A stretch of DNA of 64,000 nt, taken from positions 521,001 through 585,000 of the forward strand of contig JAALGY010000037.1 in NCBI GenBank assembly GCA_032358165.1. The letters run 5' to 3'. The notes beneath the pieces are model-generated. The model was not told the DNA's origin and did no database searches. It saw only the letters and a list, made by a program, of their open reading frames with translations. Below, piece by piece: positions 1 to 10,805 of the stretch (position 1 is the stretch's first letter; each line of letters starts with the position of its first letter). A program made the translations under genes and the position numbers. The DNA is from Diplosphaera chodatii. Lineage: Eukaryota; Chlorophyta; Trebouxiophyceae; Prasiolales; Stichococcaceae.

Positions 1-1724
1 CCATTGCCTCCAGCATCTGCCGACATGGTGGCGAGACCGTCAGAAAACTGGTGGAGGCACGACTGCTGGCCATGCTGTCAGTTGCTGCTGATGGCAGTCA
101 ATGGCGCCCACAGCGGTGCCGAGCAGTGGGCGGAGCAGCACAACGCACCTGGTACACGTACGCGGGGCCCGAGCCCGCGAGCGCTGTGGCACTGTCCATC
201 TGCCACTCCTCGATGCACACCGCCATGCCTGCACGGGTGACACGGGCACGTGGTGTGTCAATCAGCGAACCATAGAACATGTGGCGTGCTTTGGCCAGAC
301 AGGTGGCATCCAGGCTGGTAAACAAACAGGTGCGATGCACTGGTGAAGAGACTCACCGACTGAGCTCATGAGGGCGTCGACCTTCTCCTTGTCCTCCTCG
401 GTGGAGTGGTCGCCCATCACGTAGGTGGAGGCTGCAGCGCCGATGAGGCAGGGCGTGTTGGGCATGACGCGCACGACGCGGGTGCCCTCCGGCAGCGCCG
501 CCTGCAGGCTGTCCAGCTTCAGGCCGGCGGCTATGGAGATGACCAGGTGGCGGGGCTCCAGGTGCGGTGCCAGGGCTGCCATCACGCCCTTCATGTACAC
601 CGGCTTCACGCCCAGCACGATGATGTCGCTGCGGTGCATGGCACGCCCGAAGCTTCAGTTGCTTGGTCGTGGCACAATGCAAGCTCAGTAGGATAGCAGC
701 CATCAGATGATCAGGCTTCCAACGAACGCTTCATCCTGTCCAGCATGTCTGTGGCAGATGTCAACGCCTTGATGTGACCACCACCGTCTGCACCTGTCAG
801 CAGCGAGCTGTTGGGCGCCGCCCTTTGTGGCATCCTGGAACACGCGGACGCCCAGGCTGGTCATCTTCTGCTGCCGTTCCGAGCTGCGCACGCTGGCAGA
901 CAGCCGATCTGCTGAGGAGATGCCGGCCTCGCAGAAGCCGCGGATCAGCGCCTCACCCACTGCAGGCCGACAACATACGCTGTTGTCAGCAGATCGTGTG
1001 TGAGATGCTAGAAGCTGGATGAGGCTCCTGCACCAAGCAGTGCAGCCTGGAGGTGAAGCAGGCGTGCAGCAAGCACATGGTTGCAGCGACATCGTATTCA
1101 AAGATCAACAGGGGAACCGGGGACGGTTGCACTCACTTGCGCCGGCACCCACAAAGCCGATACGGTCGTCCAGCGTGACAACCGAGTCCTCGCCCTCTGA
1201 CTCGCTGTCCGCAGGCTGCGACAGGTATGTGTAGAACGTCAGACTACGGCGGCTGGCACGTGCAGGACAGGAGACTAGTCTGACCACACCCCGCAACGCT
1301 GATCTGGCTACAGTAGGAGTCCGTACCTGCGGCAGTGCGGCTGAAGATAGCCGTCGGGCTGCCGCGCCCTTGCCTGCAAGCGTCGGAGTTGCTTTTAAAC
1401 GGTGAAAATATCATGTGATGGCGTGCAACCTCCAACGCCGTTGAGACCGCTCTGACATTGCATCGACGCAGAGCGCAGCCAGGTACGAAGATGAGAGCGA
1501 CCATGAGCACTGACACGACGCGCACCGGCAGTCAACCGGCTGCCCAGGTGCGCGACGCTGGTGGCGTTTGCCGCTGTAGCCGCCAGGCGCCTGAGCGGCC
1601 CAGCGTCGGCTGCCGAGCTTTTGAGCGCCTCACCGCAGCTCTTGCCGCCATTTGAGAGGGCGACCCTGTTGATCAGGCCCAGGCGCTGGGCGGCCAGCCG
1701 CCTTAGCAGTTGCTGCGAAGCCAT
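1..1724 (-). CDS. Pyrroline-5-carboxylate reductase, 3' end outside window
   Basis: Catalyses the last step of proline synthesis (P5C to proline with NAD(P)H). Five exons keep phase: 1724-1515, 1215-1137, 959-794, 652-357 and 228-149, giving 277 residues before the sequence becomes unclear near the left edge. The Rossmann glycine motif (IGFVGAGAMGEALIRG) is split by intron 2. Exon 4 carries the family core (SDIIVLGVKP, VRVMPNTPCLIG). Exon 5 carries the dimerisation-domain signature ALAGSGPAY. Exon 1 encodes about 70 Arg/Ala/Ser/Leu-rich residues beginning MASQQLLRRLAAQR with almost no acidic residues, typical of a mitochondrial presequence. The start is the first ATG of that exon. The C-terminal dimerisation half is not visible. 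It diverges from SBDS across 382 bp. The family is certain; the targeting is inferred. Confidence 0.9.
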
Positions 1725-2106
1725 GTTTCGCCGCAGACGCTGCAACAGGGCGCTTGAGTGGCCGCCCTATGGCCGCAGGCACCGAGACAGCGCCGATGGT
1801 GGGTCTGAGGCTGGGAATTGGGGACGCAGACTGCTCAGATCCTGGCCGTGGTACGGCGGTAGACCAGTATCTTTGATGTCAGACAGGGGTTAGAACCTTT
1901 CGGTGACCCCGTTGAAAGATCTGGCTTTCTGGGTTCTGGCACCGAGCAGTGTGTGCGCACTCCACCACCTTGGGCTAGGCATGCTTTACTTGCTAAAGTG
2001 GATTCAAAGTAATGCGACGTTGTCACAACTCATGCTGTCACCACAGCAAGTCGCGGCTCCCTAAGAACAGTCGAGACACTTGTTGGTTGTTGCGCCAAGT
2101 GCCACC
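1725..2106. promoter_or_regulatory. Divergent intergenic region, P5CR / SBDS
   Basis: These 382 bp lie between the two start codons and must hold both promoters and 5' UTRs. I see no clear TATA box. One imperfect hairpin can be drawn at 1886-1910 (GGGGT pairing with ACCCC, plus an inner ACC/GGT). No gene was found here. Confidence 0.5.
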
Positions 2107-4567
2107 ATGTCACGAGTCGTGAATCAGCCCATCGGTAAGCAAACGCTCTGACTTTAAGCATGCAACTACGCACATTAATGCAACCAGGGTCTGACTGCAA
2201 CATCTTACACCATGTACATGTGTGCCGCACCTGCAGGCCAGAAGCGGCTGACCAATGTGGCAGTAGTGAGATACAAGAAGATGGGCAAACGCTTCGAGGT
2301 GGCGTGCTACAAGAACACCGTCGTCAACTGGCGGACCGGCGTGTGAGTGGGGGTGCTGTCCTGCCTGTGCATGCCGGCGACGCCGCCCGCTGATGTCCAA
2401 CCGCATGCATGCATGCATGCATGCATGCATGAGCGCCGAGCTTGCTGGGGGTTTTGCAGGGAGAAGGACCTGAACGAGGTGGTGCAGACGACCACCATCT
2501 TCGCGAACGTGTCAAAGGGGGTGCTGGCAAAGCACGAGGACATGCAGGCCGTGTTTGGCAGCACAGACGAGGACGCCATCTGCCGCCGCATCCTGCAGGA
2601 CGGCGACCTGCAGGTGCCGTGTCGACACACTTCGTTTGCGGTGCAGTGACAAGGTTGTAGGTGGTCGGCAGGCTGAGGCGGCAGTGCACGCCGGCCACTG
2701 GTCCGCCGAGCCGAGCGGGCTGCGCACCAGCCCGCCGGCGGCCGCCGCTGCCGGGGGAGCAGCAGCGGCGCTGACGGGTGGGGCCCGGGTCCCGCAGGTG
2801 TCGGACAAGGAGCGCAAGGTGCACTACGACGCCCTGTTCAAGGACGTGGCCAGCGTGCTGGTGCAGAAGTGCGTCAACCCGGACACCAACCGGCCGTACA
2901 CCAACACCATGCTGGAGCGCGCGCTGCGGGATGCCCACTTCGCCGTCGACCCCAAGCGCACCGCCAAGCAGCAGGCCCTGGAGGTCGGCCAACGATGCGC
3001 TCTTGCTGAGTCCCGCAGCAAGAGCGGGTTCACATACACAGCATGAGCATGTTTGATGGTGACCGCATCGTAGATGTGGTGCTGGCACTTCGGATGACAT
3101 TGATGGATCACTTCGTCAGGGGCCATGTGCGACGCCACCCATACCAGCTCTAGCAGCGCTTCGTCCGTCAACATGTCTGTGCTGTTCCCGCAGGCGCTGC
3201 CGGTGCTGCAGGCGGTCATCCCGCTGCGGCGCGCCAACATGCGGCTGCGGCTGCAGGTGGCGCCGGCGGCCGAGCAGGACCTGGAGCTGCTGCTGCGCCA
3301 GCAGCACGCGATCATAGAGTCCCAGGAGGCAGCGCCCTCGCAGGCAGGCTTCGGCACTTGTTACACACGATACCAGGCCAGTTCTTGCGAAGCAACGCCA
3401 CCTGCCATGACATAAGCATGGCCGTTACTGGCTCACTGCACGACCATTTGGACGCTGCAGGTGACGGTGGTGTGTCTGGCGGAGCCGGGCTGCTTCCGCA
3501 GCCTGCACGGCTTCGTGCAGGGCGCGGCGGGGGGCGCCGGCCGCCTGGAGGTGCGCGGCCCCTGGTCTGCACCACCGGTCCCGCCGTCCCGCAGTTCACG
3601 GTGGTGTGCACCCAGAATTGCACACGGCAAGGCCAAGAGGCGGGGTCAAGCCCACTGCTCATCATCATGGCAGCCCATTGCAGGTGCTGTCACTGGCAGC
3701 GTCTGAGGAGAGCGACGCCCGGCCGGCGGAGCCGGATGCAGCTGCACTGGCGCAGCGCCTGCACCTGTCAGACACTACGCCTGCGACGCCTCCAGCCGAG
3801 TGAGTGTGCCATGCGGCTGTATTGCATGAAGCAGGGTATTTCATGCTTTGCAGTTGTGTACCTGTCACTTGATGAACCTGACGCTGGAGCGTCAGCTGGT
3901 GCCTGCTGTTTGAGAGGCTGAAGTTTTGCTGGCGATTGCAGGCCAGAAGAGCCACAGGACCAGCAGCGATGGCAGCAGGAAGCAGTCCGCGCAGCGCCGC
4001 ATGGTGGCGGCAGCGGCTTTGCCCCTGTGGCGTCTGCAGTGCCCAGCGCACCCAGGAGCAACGGCGCAGCACCGTCTGGTGCACCTGCCGCAGGTGAATA
4101 TCTACGAAGTACACCCGTGCAATCTGCATGCGCACTTGCTAAGCGTGGTGTGGCGTTCGAAGACCATGTTGCGCCCTGCTAGCATGTTGCTTTTTGTCTG
4201 AGCCAGACAACATATGATGCTGTTCTTGTCACTGCCAGGCGACCTGGTGTATGCTGGGAGCATAGCTGCCATGCCTGACGAGCATGCTTCGCGGCGAGAG
4301 CGGTTTGCAGAGATTGATTCACTGCAGCCGGGATGGACGGTAGAGCTGCGACCCCGGGGCTCTACAGTGGATGCATCCTTCGTATCGCCAGCAGGTGCGC
4401 CCGCATGCTGAACAGGGTGCGTAGTGAAGCCCGAGTGGCGGTGTTGCTGCTCGAGTGTCTCCGGGAGATGCTGATGGTGACGGTGTTGCCTGCGTGCAGG
4501 GGATCGAGTGCCCAGCTATGCCCTTGCCAGACGTGCAGCGCTTGCAGCCAGCAAGGCCGCAAAGTGA
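2107..4567 (+). CDS. SBDS: SBDS ribosome maturation factor with extended C-terminus
   Basis: Acts with the GTPase EFL1 to release eIF6/Tif6 from pre-60S subunits in the cytoplasm. The ten-exon model keeps phase: 2107-2134, 2237-2342, 2460-2613, 2798-2983, 3194-3343, 3461-3550, 3684-3799, 3942-4093, 4239-4394 and 4500-4567, coding 401 residues. Domain I shows [20 protein letters not shown] and [19 protein letters not shown]. Domain II shows QVSDKER and [12 protein letters not shown]. Domain III shows RANMRLRL and [13 protein letters not shown]. Intron 5 appears to begin with GC. The family is usually about 250 residues long. Here residues from about 251 form a Pro/Ala-rich linker and then a short module (about 354-394) resembling a methyl-CpG-binding domain. 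The start context is gccaccATG. It converges with the Cu-ATPase gene 243 bp away. Confidence 0.95.
2404..2430. repeat. TGCA tandem tract in SBDS intron 2
   Basis: An uninterrupted run of (GCAT)n about 27 bp long sits inside the 117-nt intron 2343-2459. It is self-complementary in every register. It is probably a microsatellite. Shorter TGCATGCA palindromes recur elsewhere in the window. Confidence 0.9.
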
Positions 4568-4809
4568 TGCACACTTGGTCCAAGCTGCTTGCAAAGCCCT
4601 CAGAGTTATGAAGTGCCTACCCCAGGAACCAGCTGAACACCACGCAACTATACACCTCTCCTCCCGGACAAACTTCAATGAATGCCGCTGCAACTGCTGC
4701 AGTCTTTACATCCAGACATGCAAAACGAGATAAACTGCCGACCCCATACCGCCTGATCAATCTCAAGAGGCTGTCAATTCTGCCTTCCTGTCAAACCCCT
4801 ACATGAGCC

Positions 4810-7800
4810 TCATCCGAGCACAATATCCCGCAGCACAGCGGGTGGCCGCTGGTACCGCCGCAGCAGCAGGCTGCTGCACACGACGCTGACGGAGCTAAAG
4901 GCCATGGCGGCGCCAGCAAGCCATGGCGGCAGCTGCACGTGCATCAGGGGGAAGAAGCAGCCCGCTGCGAGCGGCAGCATTGCCAGGTTGTAGCCCAGCG
5001 CCCAGCAGTAGTTCAGGCGGATGCGCGACAGCACCTTGCGCGCCAGATCCACCGAGATCAGCACATCCTCCAGGTCGCTGCGCATCAGCACAAAGTCCGC
5101 CGCCTGCAGATTGAGCACACAGGAGACTGTCAGTGACACAGCGGTAGAGGAGGGCGTGCCAGGTCCACACAGCAGCCAGAACCGCAGTTGGTGTGTCTGC
5201 ATAGTACCCGCACGGCGGCCTCATCACCTCGATGGCGATGTCTGAGCCGGAGCCGACGGCGATGCCGACATCTGCCTGTGCAAGGCACGGCGAGTCGTTG
5301 ACGCCATCGCCGACCATCGCGACCACATGCCCCTTTTGCTGAAGCTCCTGCAGCACAGCATAGTAGATCATGCTGAGCACAGTCGGCAGAAGTGCCGTCA
5401 AGCAATGCAACACTGATCGGCCTTTGGCAGCAGCACAATGCCGAGGATGGGGCAGCACATATGTCAGGGGATCAGATCAGGCAAAGGCCCACACCTGGAT
5501 CTTCGCAGCCTTGTCCTGTGGCAGGCACTCGGCTGTGACATGCTGGATGGCCAGCCGCTGCGCGATGGCTGATGCGGTGCGCCTGTGATGTGACGAAGCA
5601 CACGGCAGCTCAGACCCGCTCGATGGTGGCATCGACAAGGGTCACAGAGCAGGGGCTGCAAGCGCCAGATGCAGAGCCACCCAGGGGCTTGGCGCACCTG
5701 TTGTCCCCGGTGAGCAGGTGGCACTGCAGGCCGGCGGTGTGCAGCGCGGTCACCACGCCGCGCGCCTCCGGCTTGATGGGGTCGAACAGCGAGACCGCCG
5801 CCGCGAGGCGGCCCTCCACCGCCACCATCACGCAGGTGTGGCCATCGGACTGCAGGCCGTGCACAGAAAGGGACATGAGGATCACCACCCAAAGCAGCGG
5901 GTGGCATGTGGTGCCATGCATTTGGGACCGTGACAACCTGGACAGCCGCCGATACATGCTGCTGCTGTCTGAGCACGGCAACTGTCTGGAACGGCCAAGT
6001 CAGACACCAAGGCACATTCCACGGGCACGTGTGCTCACCTCGAGCTCCCTGAGCACTGCCTCTGCGGAGGGCGGCACCTCCACCCGGGCGCCCCGCATCA
6101 TGGCTGCATTGCCCACGGCGACCCGCAGGCTGGGCTGCGACCGCGCCGGGCTGCCCGGCTGCGGCTGCCGCATGGCGCTGGCCAGCTGCTGCGCCTGGAC
6201 ATCGCCAGCGGGCAGCTGCACGTGCGCGCTCACACCCATGCCTGCAGCAAGGACCCCATTGCAATCTTTAGGCAAGAAACTAAACAGGCTTGCTTGTGCA
6301 GTGTTCCAACAGCTTCACCAACACATACAGCTGAAGGCCGGTGCCCAAGCCACTGAGAGCGTCCACAGGAGACGCACCGTGCACAACATCGGCGTCGAGC
6401 GCTGGCCACACCCAGTCCAGCTGGCGGGCGTGCTTGCCGGCTGCTGCGGGACTGCCGGGTACGCTGCCGGCCGCCTTGGGCGTCTGCCCCTTCCCGCTGC
6501 CCCCAAACAGCGTCTCGGGCGCCAGCAGCGCCTGCGCGCGGTCCACGATGGCGGACGCAATCGGGTGGTCGTTGCCGACCTCGATTGCTGCTGCCAGCGC
6601 GAGCGCGTCCTCCTGCCGCACCTGCAAGTTGGGCACGACGCGTCAGCAGGAGGTTGCGTGATGGGGTGGCGTCAGTATGAGCTTCGTGAGCGACAGCCAT
6701 GAACACCGGCATCGTCAGCAGCAGCTTCAGGATGTGCCATGTGGTGCACTGTCAAGGCTCCCCAAGGCAGGGTCGCCGAGCCGCTGCACAGGGCGCACCC
6801 GCTCGTCAAAGGTGTGCACGGAGGTGACGGCCATGCGGCCGCAGGTGAGCGTGCCGGTCTTGTCGAACACCACCGCCGTGACCTGGCTGGCGCGCTCCAG
6901 CACGTCGCCGCCCTTCACCAGCACCCCCAGCTGCGCGGCGACGCCCGTGCCCACCTGCAACCATGCCACTCTGGTCCATCAGTGCCTTCAACAGCAGAGA
7001 GGGAGATGCAGCCTGCCCAAGCAGCCCCAAATGCAGCTCCGTGGCCACAGCACAAGCTGGAAACCGTATTCAATTAAAGCCACAAACAGAGGAATGACAC
7101 ACAGCAACACGAGCGAGGAACCGGCGCACCATGACGGCGGTGGGCGTGGCGAGGCCCAGCGCGCAGGGGCAGGCGACCACCACGGTGCTGATGCCGAACA
7201 GCAGCGCGAACATGAAGTGCGTGTGGCCCTCTGGCAGCCAGGCGCCCGGGAACATGCCCGCCAGCCCCGCGCAGTACCTGCAGTGATTGCAACGCCAGAC
7301 ATGGGTGCAAGAGGCAATCCAGATTCACACATCGATCACAAGATCAATGAACACTTGTCATCGATGTACGCAGCTGCTCGCAATCATAAGACCACACCAC
7401 ACACACGCTCTACAATTGGCATAACCAATTCTGAAGAAGACTGTGCTCGTCAGTAAAGCCCTCACCAGCTGGACCACACAAGCAGCGCGGTGCCAACAAC
7501 GATGGGCACGAACACAGCCGACACGCGGTCAGCAAAGCTCTGGATGGGCGCCTTGGCCAGCTGCGCTGCCTCGACCAGCCGCACGATATGCGACAGCGCC
7601 GTGTCAGACCCCACCTGCGGACCATCACCAGGCCCTTTAACCCTGGCATCAGCTGCTGGCAGAGCATCTTGTGAGGCCAAGGGTGCCCCTCATCTCGGTC
7701 ACATCTCGGTGGCACATAGGGATATAAGGCTGTTGCCTCATGCATGTGATGGGCACTCGACTGTGTGCCGGCCCAGGTTCCGTGTCCAGGGTGCGCACCC

Positions 7801-10263
7801 GCTCGCAGCGCATGTGCAGCGTGCCGCCGGTGTTGAGGGTGCCGCCCATCACCGAGTCGCCGGGCGCCTTGGGCACCGCCGCCGTCTCGCCCGTCAGCAT
7901 GGACTCGTCCACGTACGAGTGCCCGGCCGTGACGTTGCCGTCCACCGCGATGCGGGCGCCCGGCATCACCTGCACCCCCGCACTGGCCCTTGTGTGCCCA
8001 GCCTGGAACCGCGCGGACACCTTGCGAATGTCGACAGCTGAGCGCAGCGGTGCCGCCGTGGCAGGGCGCCACGAGCACGTAGTGGCATCTGCACCTTGAG
8101 GATGTCTCCCCGCTGCACCAGGCTGGTCGGCAGCTCCTCCTCTGCTGTCACCTGCGGAAGGGAGGAACATGACGCAGTCAGCATCATCATCAGGCGGTTG
8201 GTTGGTTAGAATGGCACGCAGGAACCAGCAGGACCAGCAGTAGATGCACGACGTGAATGAGCTCCCTGCTATCAGCTGCAACGACGCCGCACCTTGCCAT
8301 CGGCGTCAAGGGTCAGTAGCAGCGCCGTCGGCGGCGCCAGCCCCATGAGTGCTGCTATTGCCGCGCTGGTCTTCCCCTTTGCGGCGCACTCCAGGTACTT
8401 TCCCAGGCAGATGAAGGTGATGAGCATGGCGCACGTCTCGAAAAACTCTGCAGACTCGAATGGCGTGCCTGCCATTGCCACCTGCGGCATTTGAAGCGGA
8501 GCATTGCACCGATCTGGGCAAAAGAACGTGCTTGCAAGGTACACCCTACACTGAGAATCGCTGCAGTCTGGGTGCACGCGTCACATGGCAGGCGCCAAGC
8601 CGCTCGACCTACCTGGTGCTGCCGGTCACAGAACAGTGTGATGACTGAGAAGATGTAGGAGGCGTTGGTGCCAAGGGACACCAAAACGTCCATGTTGGCC
8701 TGCCCCCGTCGCAGCGACTTGTAAGCGCCCACATGGAAGCGCCAAGCCACCCAGAACTGCGCAGTCAATCGCACATCTGTCATGGCGCAGCAGGCAGAGT
8801 ATGAGCTCATCAAACCAGGGGCGCATGCAGCAGACAATACTGTATGTGCAGGCGAAGAAGTCGACACACCTGGACTGGTGTTGTGAACGCCCACTTCAAC
8901 AGTGGCGTCAGCGAGAACCCAAACACATTGCGTTGCAGCGCTGCACGGGTCGCCGGCATCATGGGGAACACCACCGTGAGCAGGAACACTGGCACTGTGA
9001 GAGCCGTGGCGATCAAGAACAGCCGGCGCCACTGCGCGAGCTCTGCCTCCACCTGCTGCGTACCCTGCCACCTGCAGCAATGATGCACATGTCGCACAAC
9101 AGTGATGGGGAGCCATGTTGTGGTGTGATGTACACACTCCAGCCGTTGTGCCATGCACCTCCACAAAATCGCTTGCGACCACCAAAAACAAGCATGGCAT
9201 TTCAGTGTTGCCACCACGTACCTCGCAGTCTCGAGGTGTGCTGTGTAGCCAGCATCTGAAAGCGTGTGGAGCATGTCCCGGGGCCCTGTGGTGTTGGGGT
9301 CGTACTGGACCTGTGTACATGCACAACCCCTGTCAAACCCCGCAGCCACCCGCCATGCACTGCACATTCAGACTGCCCGAACCCAGTCTCAAATGGCGCA
9401 AGCACACAAACGTCCCACGCACCCTGGCAACACCAGTCTCGACGTCTACATCTGCGTGCAGCACGCCATGCTGCTGCATGAGTGCTGCTGCCACGCCATC
9501 GGCCTCCGATGCTTTGCCGGCCCACCCCTCCAGCGCCAGGACCAGCTCACGGCTGTCCGCGAGACCAATGACCTTTGCCTCGAAGCCGGTGTCCTCAATG
9601 GCATCCACCAGCTGTGCCTGTGGGCCGCAAGCAAGCTGTCGAGTCAGCTGCAACGAAATTGTGGCTGATCGACTGCGACAAGAGGGACTATGGGCGACAG
9701 GAAAGCAGCGCATGCGCATCTGCACACACAAACGCTCAGCAGACAGCTTCGAGCCTGTCGATGGTGACTCACGTGGCTGACGAGGCTGGGGTCGATGCGG
9801 ACGATGGCCTTGCGGAGGATCAGCGAGATGGAGGAGCGCAGCACGCCTGGCAGCTCGCCCAGTGACGACTCCACTGCCGAGGAGCACGCCGAGCAGTGCA
9901 TGCCCAGCACCTCCAGCTGCACGGCCTGGACGGCAGGCAACCGTGGATGGAGCAGAGCAGGTGGCCAGCAAAGAACCTGGCTGGGGAGTGCGGTAGTGGG
10001 TCAACTCACTGGCACGCGCACACTGAACTGATGCGTGAAGGTGCAGCTCGGGGCGGTATTGAAGGCTTGCAATTGGTGTAGGGATGACCAGTCAGAAGTG
10101 GCACCTCAGTGCTGTCATCCCGCGGGGGGTTCAGTCCAGCTGCTGTGGCTGTGGAATGACCTGCTGCTGCGGCGCCACCCAGCTCTGCCTCCACCAGGCC
10201 ATCCTCGCTGGAGCGCACAGCCTCGTACCCCGGAGCGCTGGGACTGCTCAGCCAGCCCACCAT
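4810..10263 (-). CDS. Copper-transporting P1B-type ATPase (HMA family)
   Basis: Pumps Cu(I) out of the cytosol, probably into the secretory pathway as plant RAN1/HMA7 and yeast Ccc2 do; a plastid PAA role cannot be excluded. In order on the minus strand: a start near 10263; a soluble metal-binding domain with GMHCSACS near 9900; a second HMA-like fold (near [12 protein letters not shown]) without a CxxC; membrane segments with [12 protein letters not shown] near 7165; actuator LTGE near 7890; phosphorylation site DKTGTLT near 6865; GNDHPIAS near 6565; LTGDN near 5700; and hinge GDGVNDSP near 5300. The last two helices carry N-x6-YN-x4-P and MAFSS, the residues that mark Cu(I)-specific P1B-1 pumps. 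The gene has more than ten introns. The C-terminus ends RDIVLG. I see no obvious plastid transit peptide. Confidence 0.93.
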
Positions 10264-10805
10264 AACGCGTGGCTGGGAGCACGCGTGCTGCGCGCCGTCA
10301 CCAGGCGACCATCACCGGGGCCATGCTGCTTGGATGGGTCCGACAGACGTGAGCTGTACTCCGTGACGCTGCGGCCGACTACGCACCCCCTACTAGCAGC
10401 GAGCCAATCGTGATATTGCTTTGCCGCAGTTGCCAGCCTGCTTCAGCCTTCGAGGCCGACTGCACCGGAGGCGTCTCACGTAACACCCAGGCTGGTGTCA
10501 GTCCTAGGCACCGAGCGTTTTTGCAATGGGAGGCAGTGCTCGAGACTGGAGCAGAATGAACTACACAGCGATGCTTGATAGGCGAGCGCGTGGTGGGTCG
10601 ACTGCGGCCGCTGCAAGCGCTGTCACGTTGTGGAGGCAACTCCGAGTCACCTTCAGTCACGTCTTCCTGGTCTGACAAACCCTGATGGGGACAACCCCCA
10701 AGTCGCCTGACACTGTAGCTACTAAGAGGCCCATGCCAAGATGCCCACCAACAGATGTTGGTGACGGTCACAACGCCATAGGTCGACACGGTGGCTTGCA
10801 TTGGT
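10264..10805. other. Intergenic region, no gene seen
   Basis: These 542 bp lie between the Cu-ATPase start and the Pescadillo stop (tandem, both minus). They should hold the Cu-ATPase promoter and the Pescadillo 3' UTR. No conserved coding motif, tRNA or repeat was found. Confidence 0.5.

Noticed and set aside
2404..2430. CRISPR-like or satellite repeat
   Set aside because: It is a plain 4-bp microsatellite with no spacers.
5572..6702. 376-codon plus-strand open frame
   Set aside because: It lies antisense to Cu-ATPase exons carrying intact P-type ATPase motifs. Its composition is that expected from GC-rich antisense DNA and no family motif is visible.
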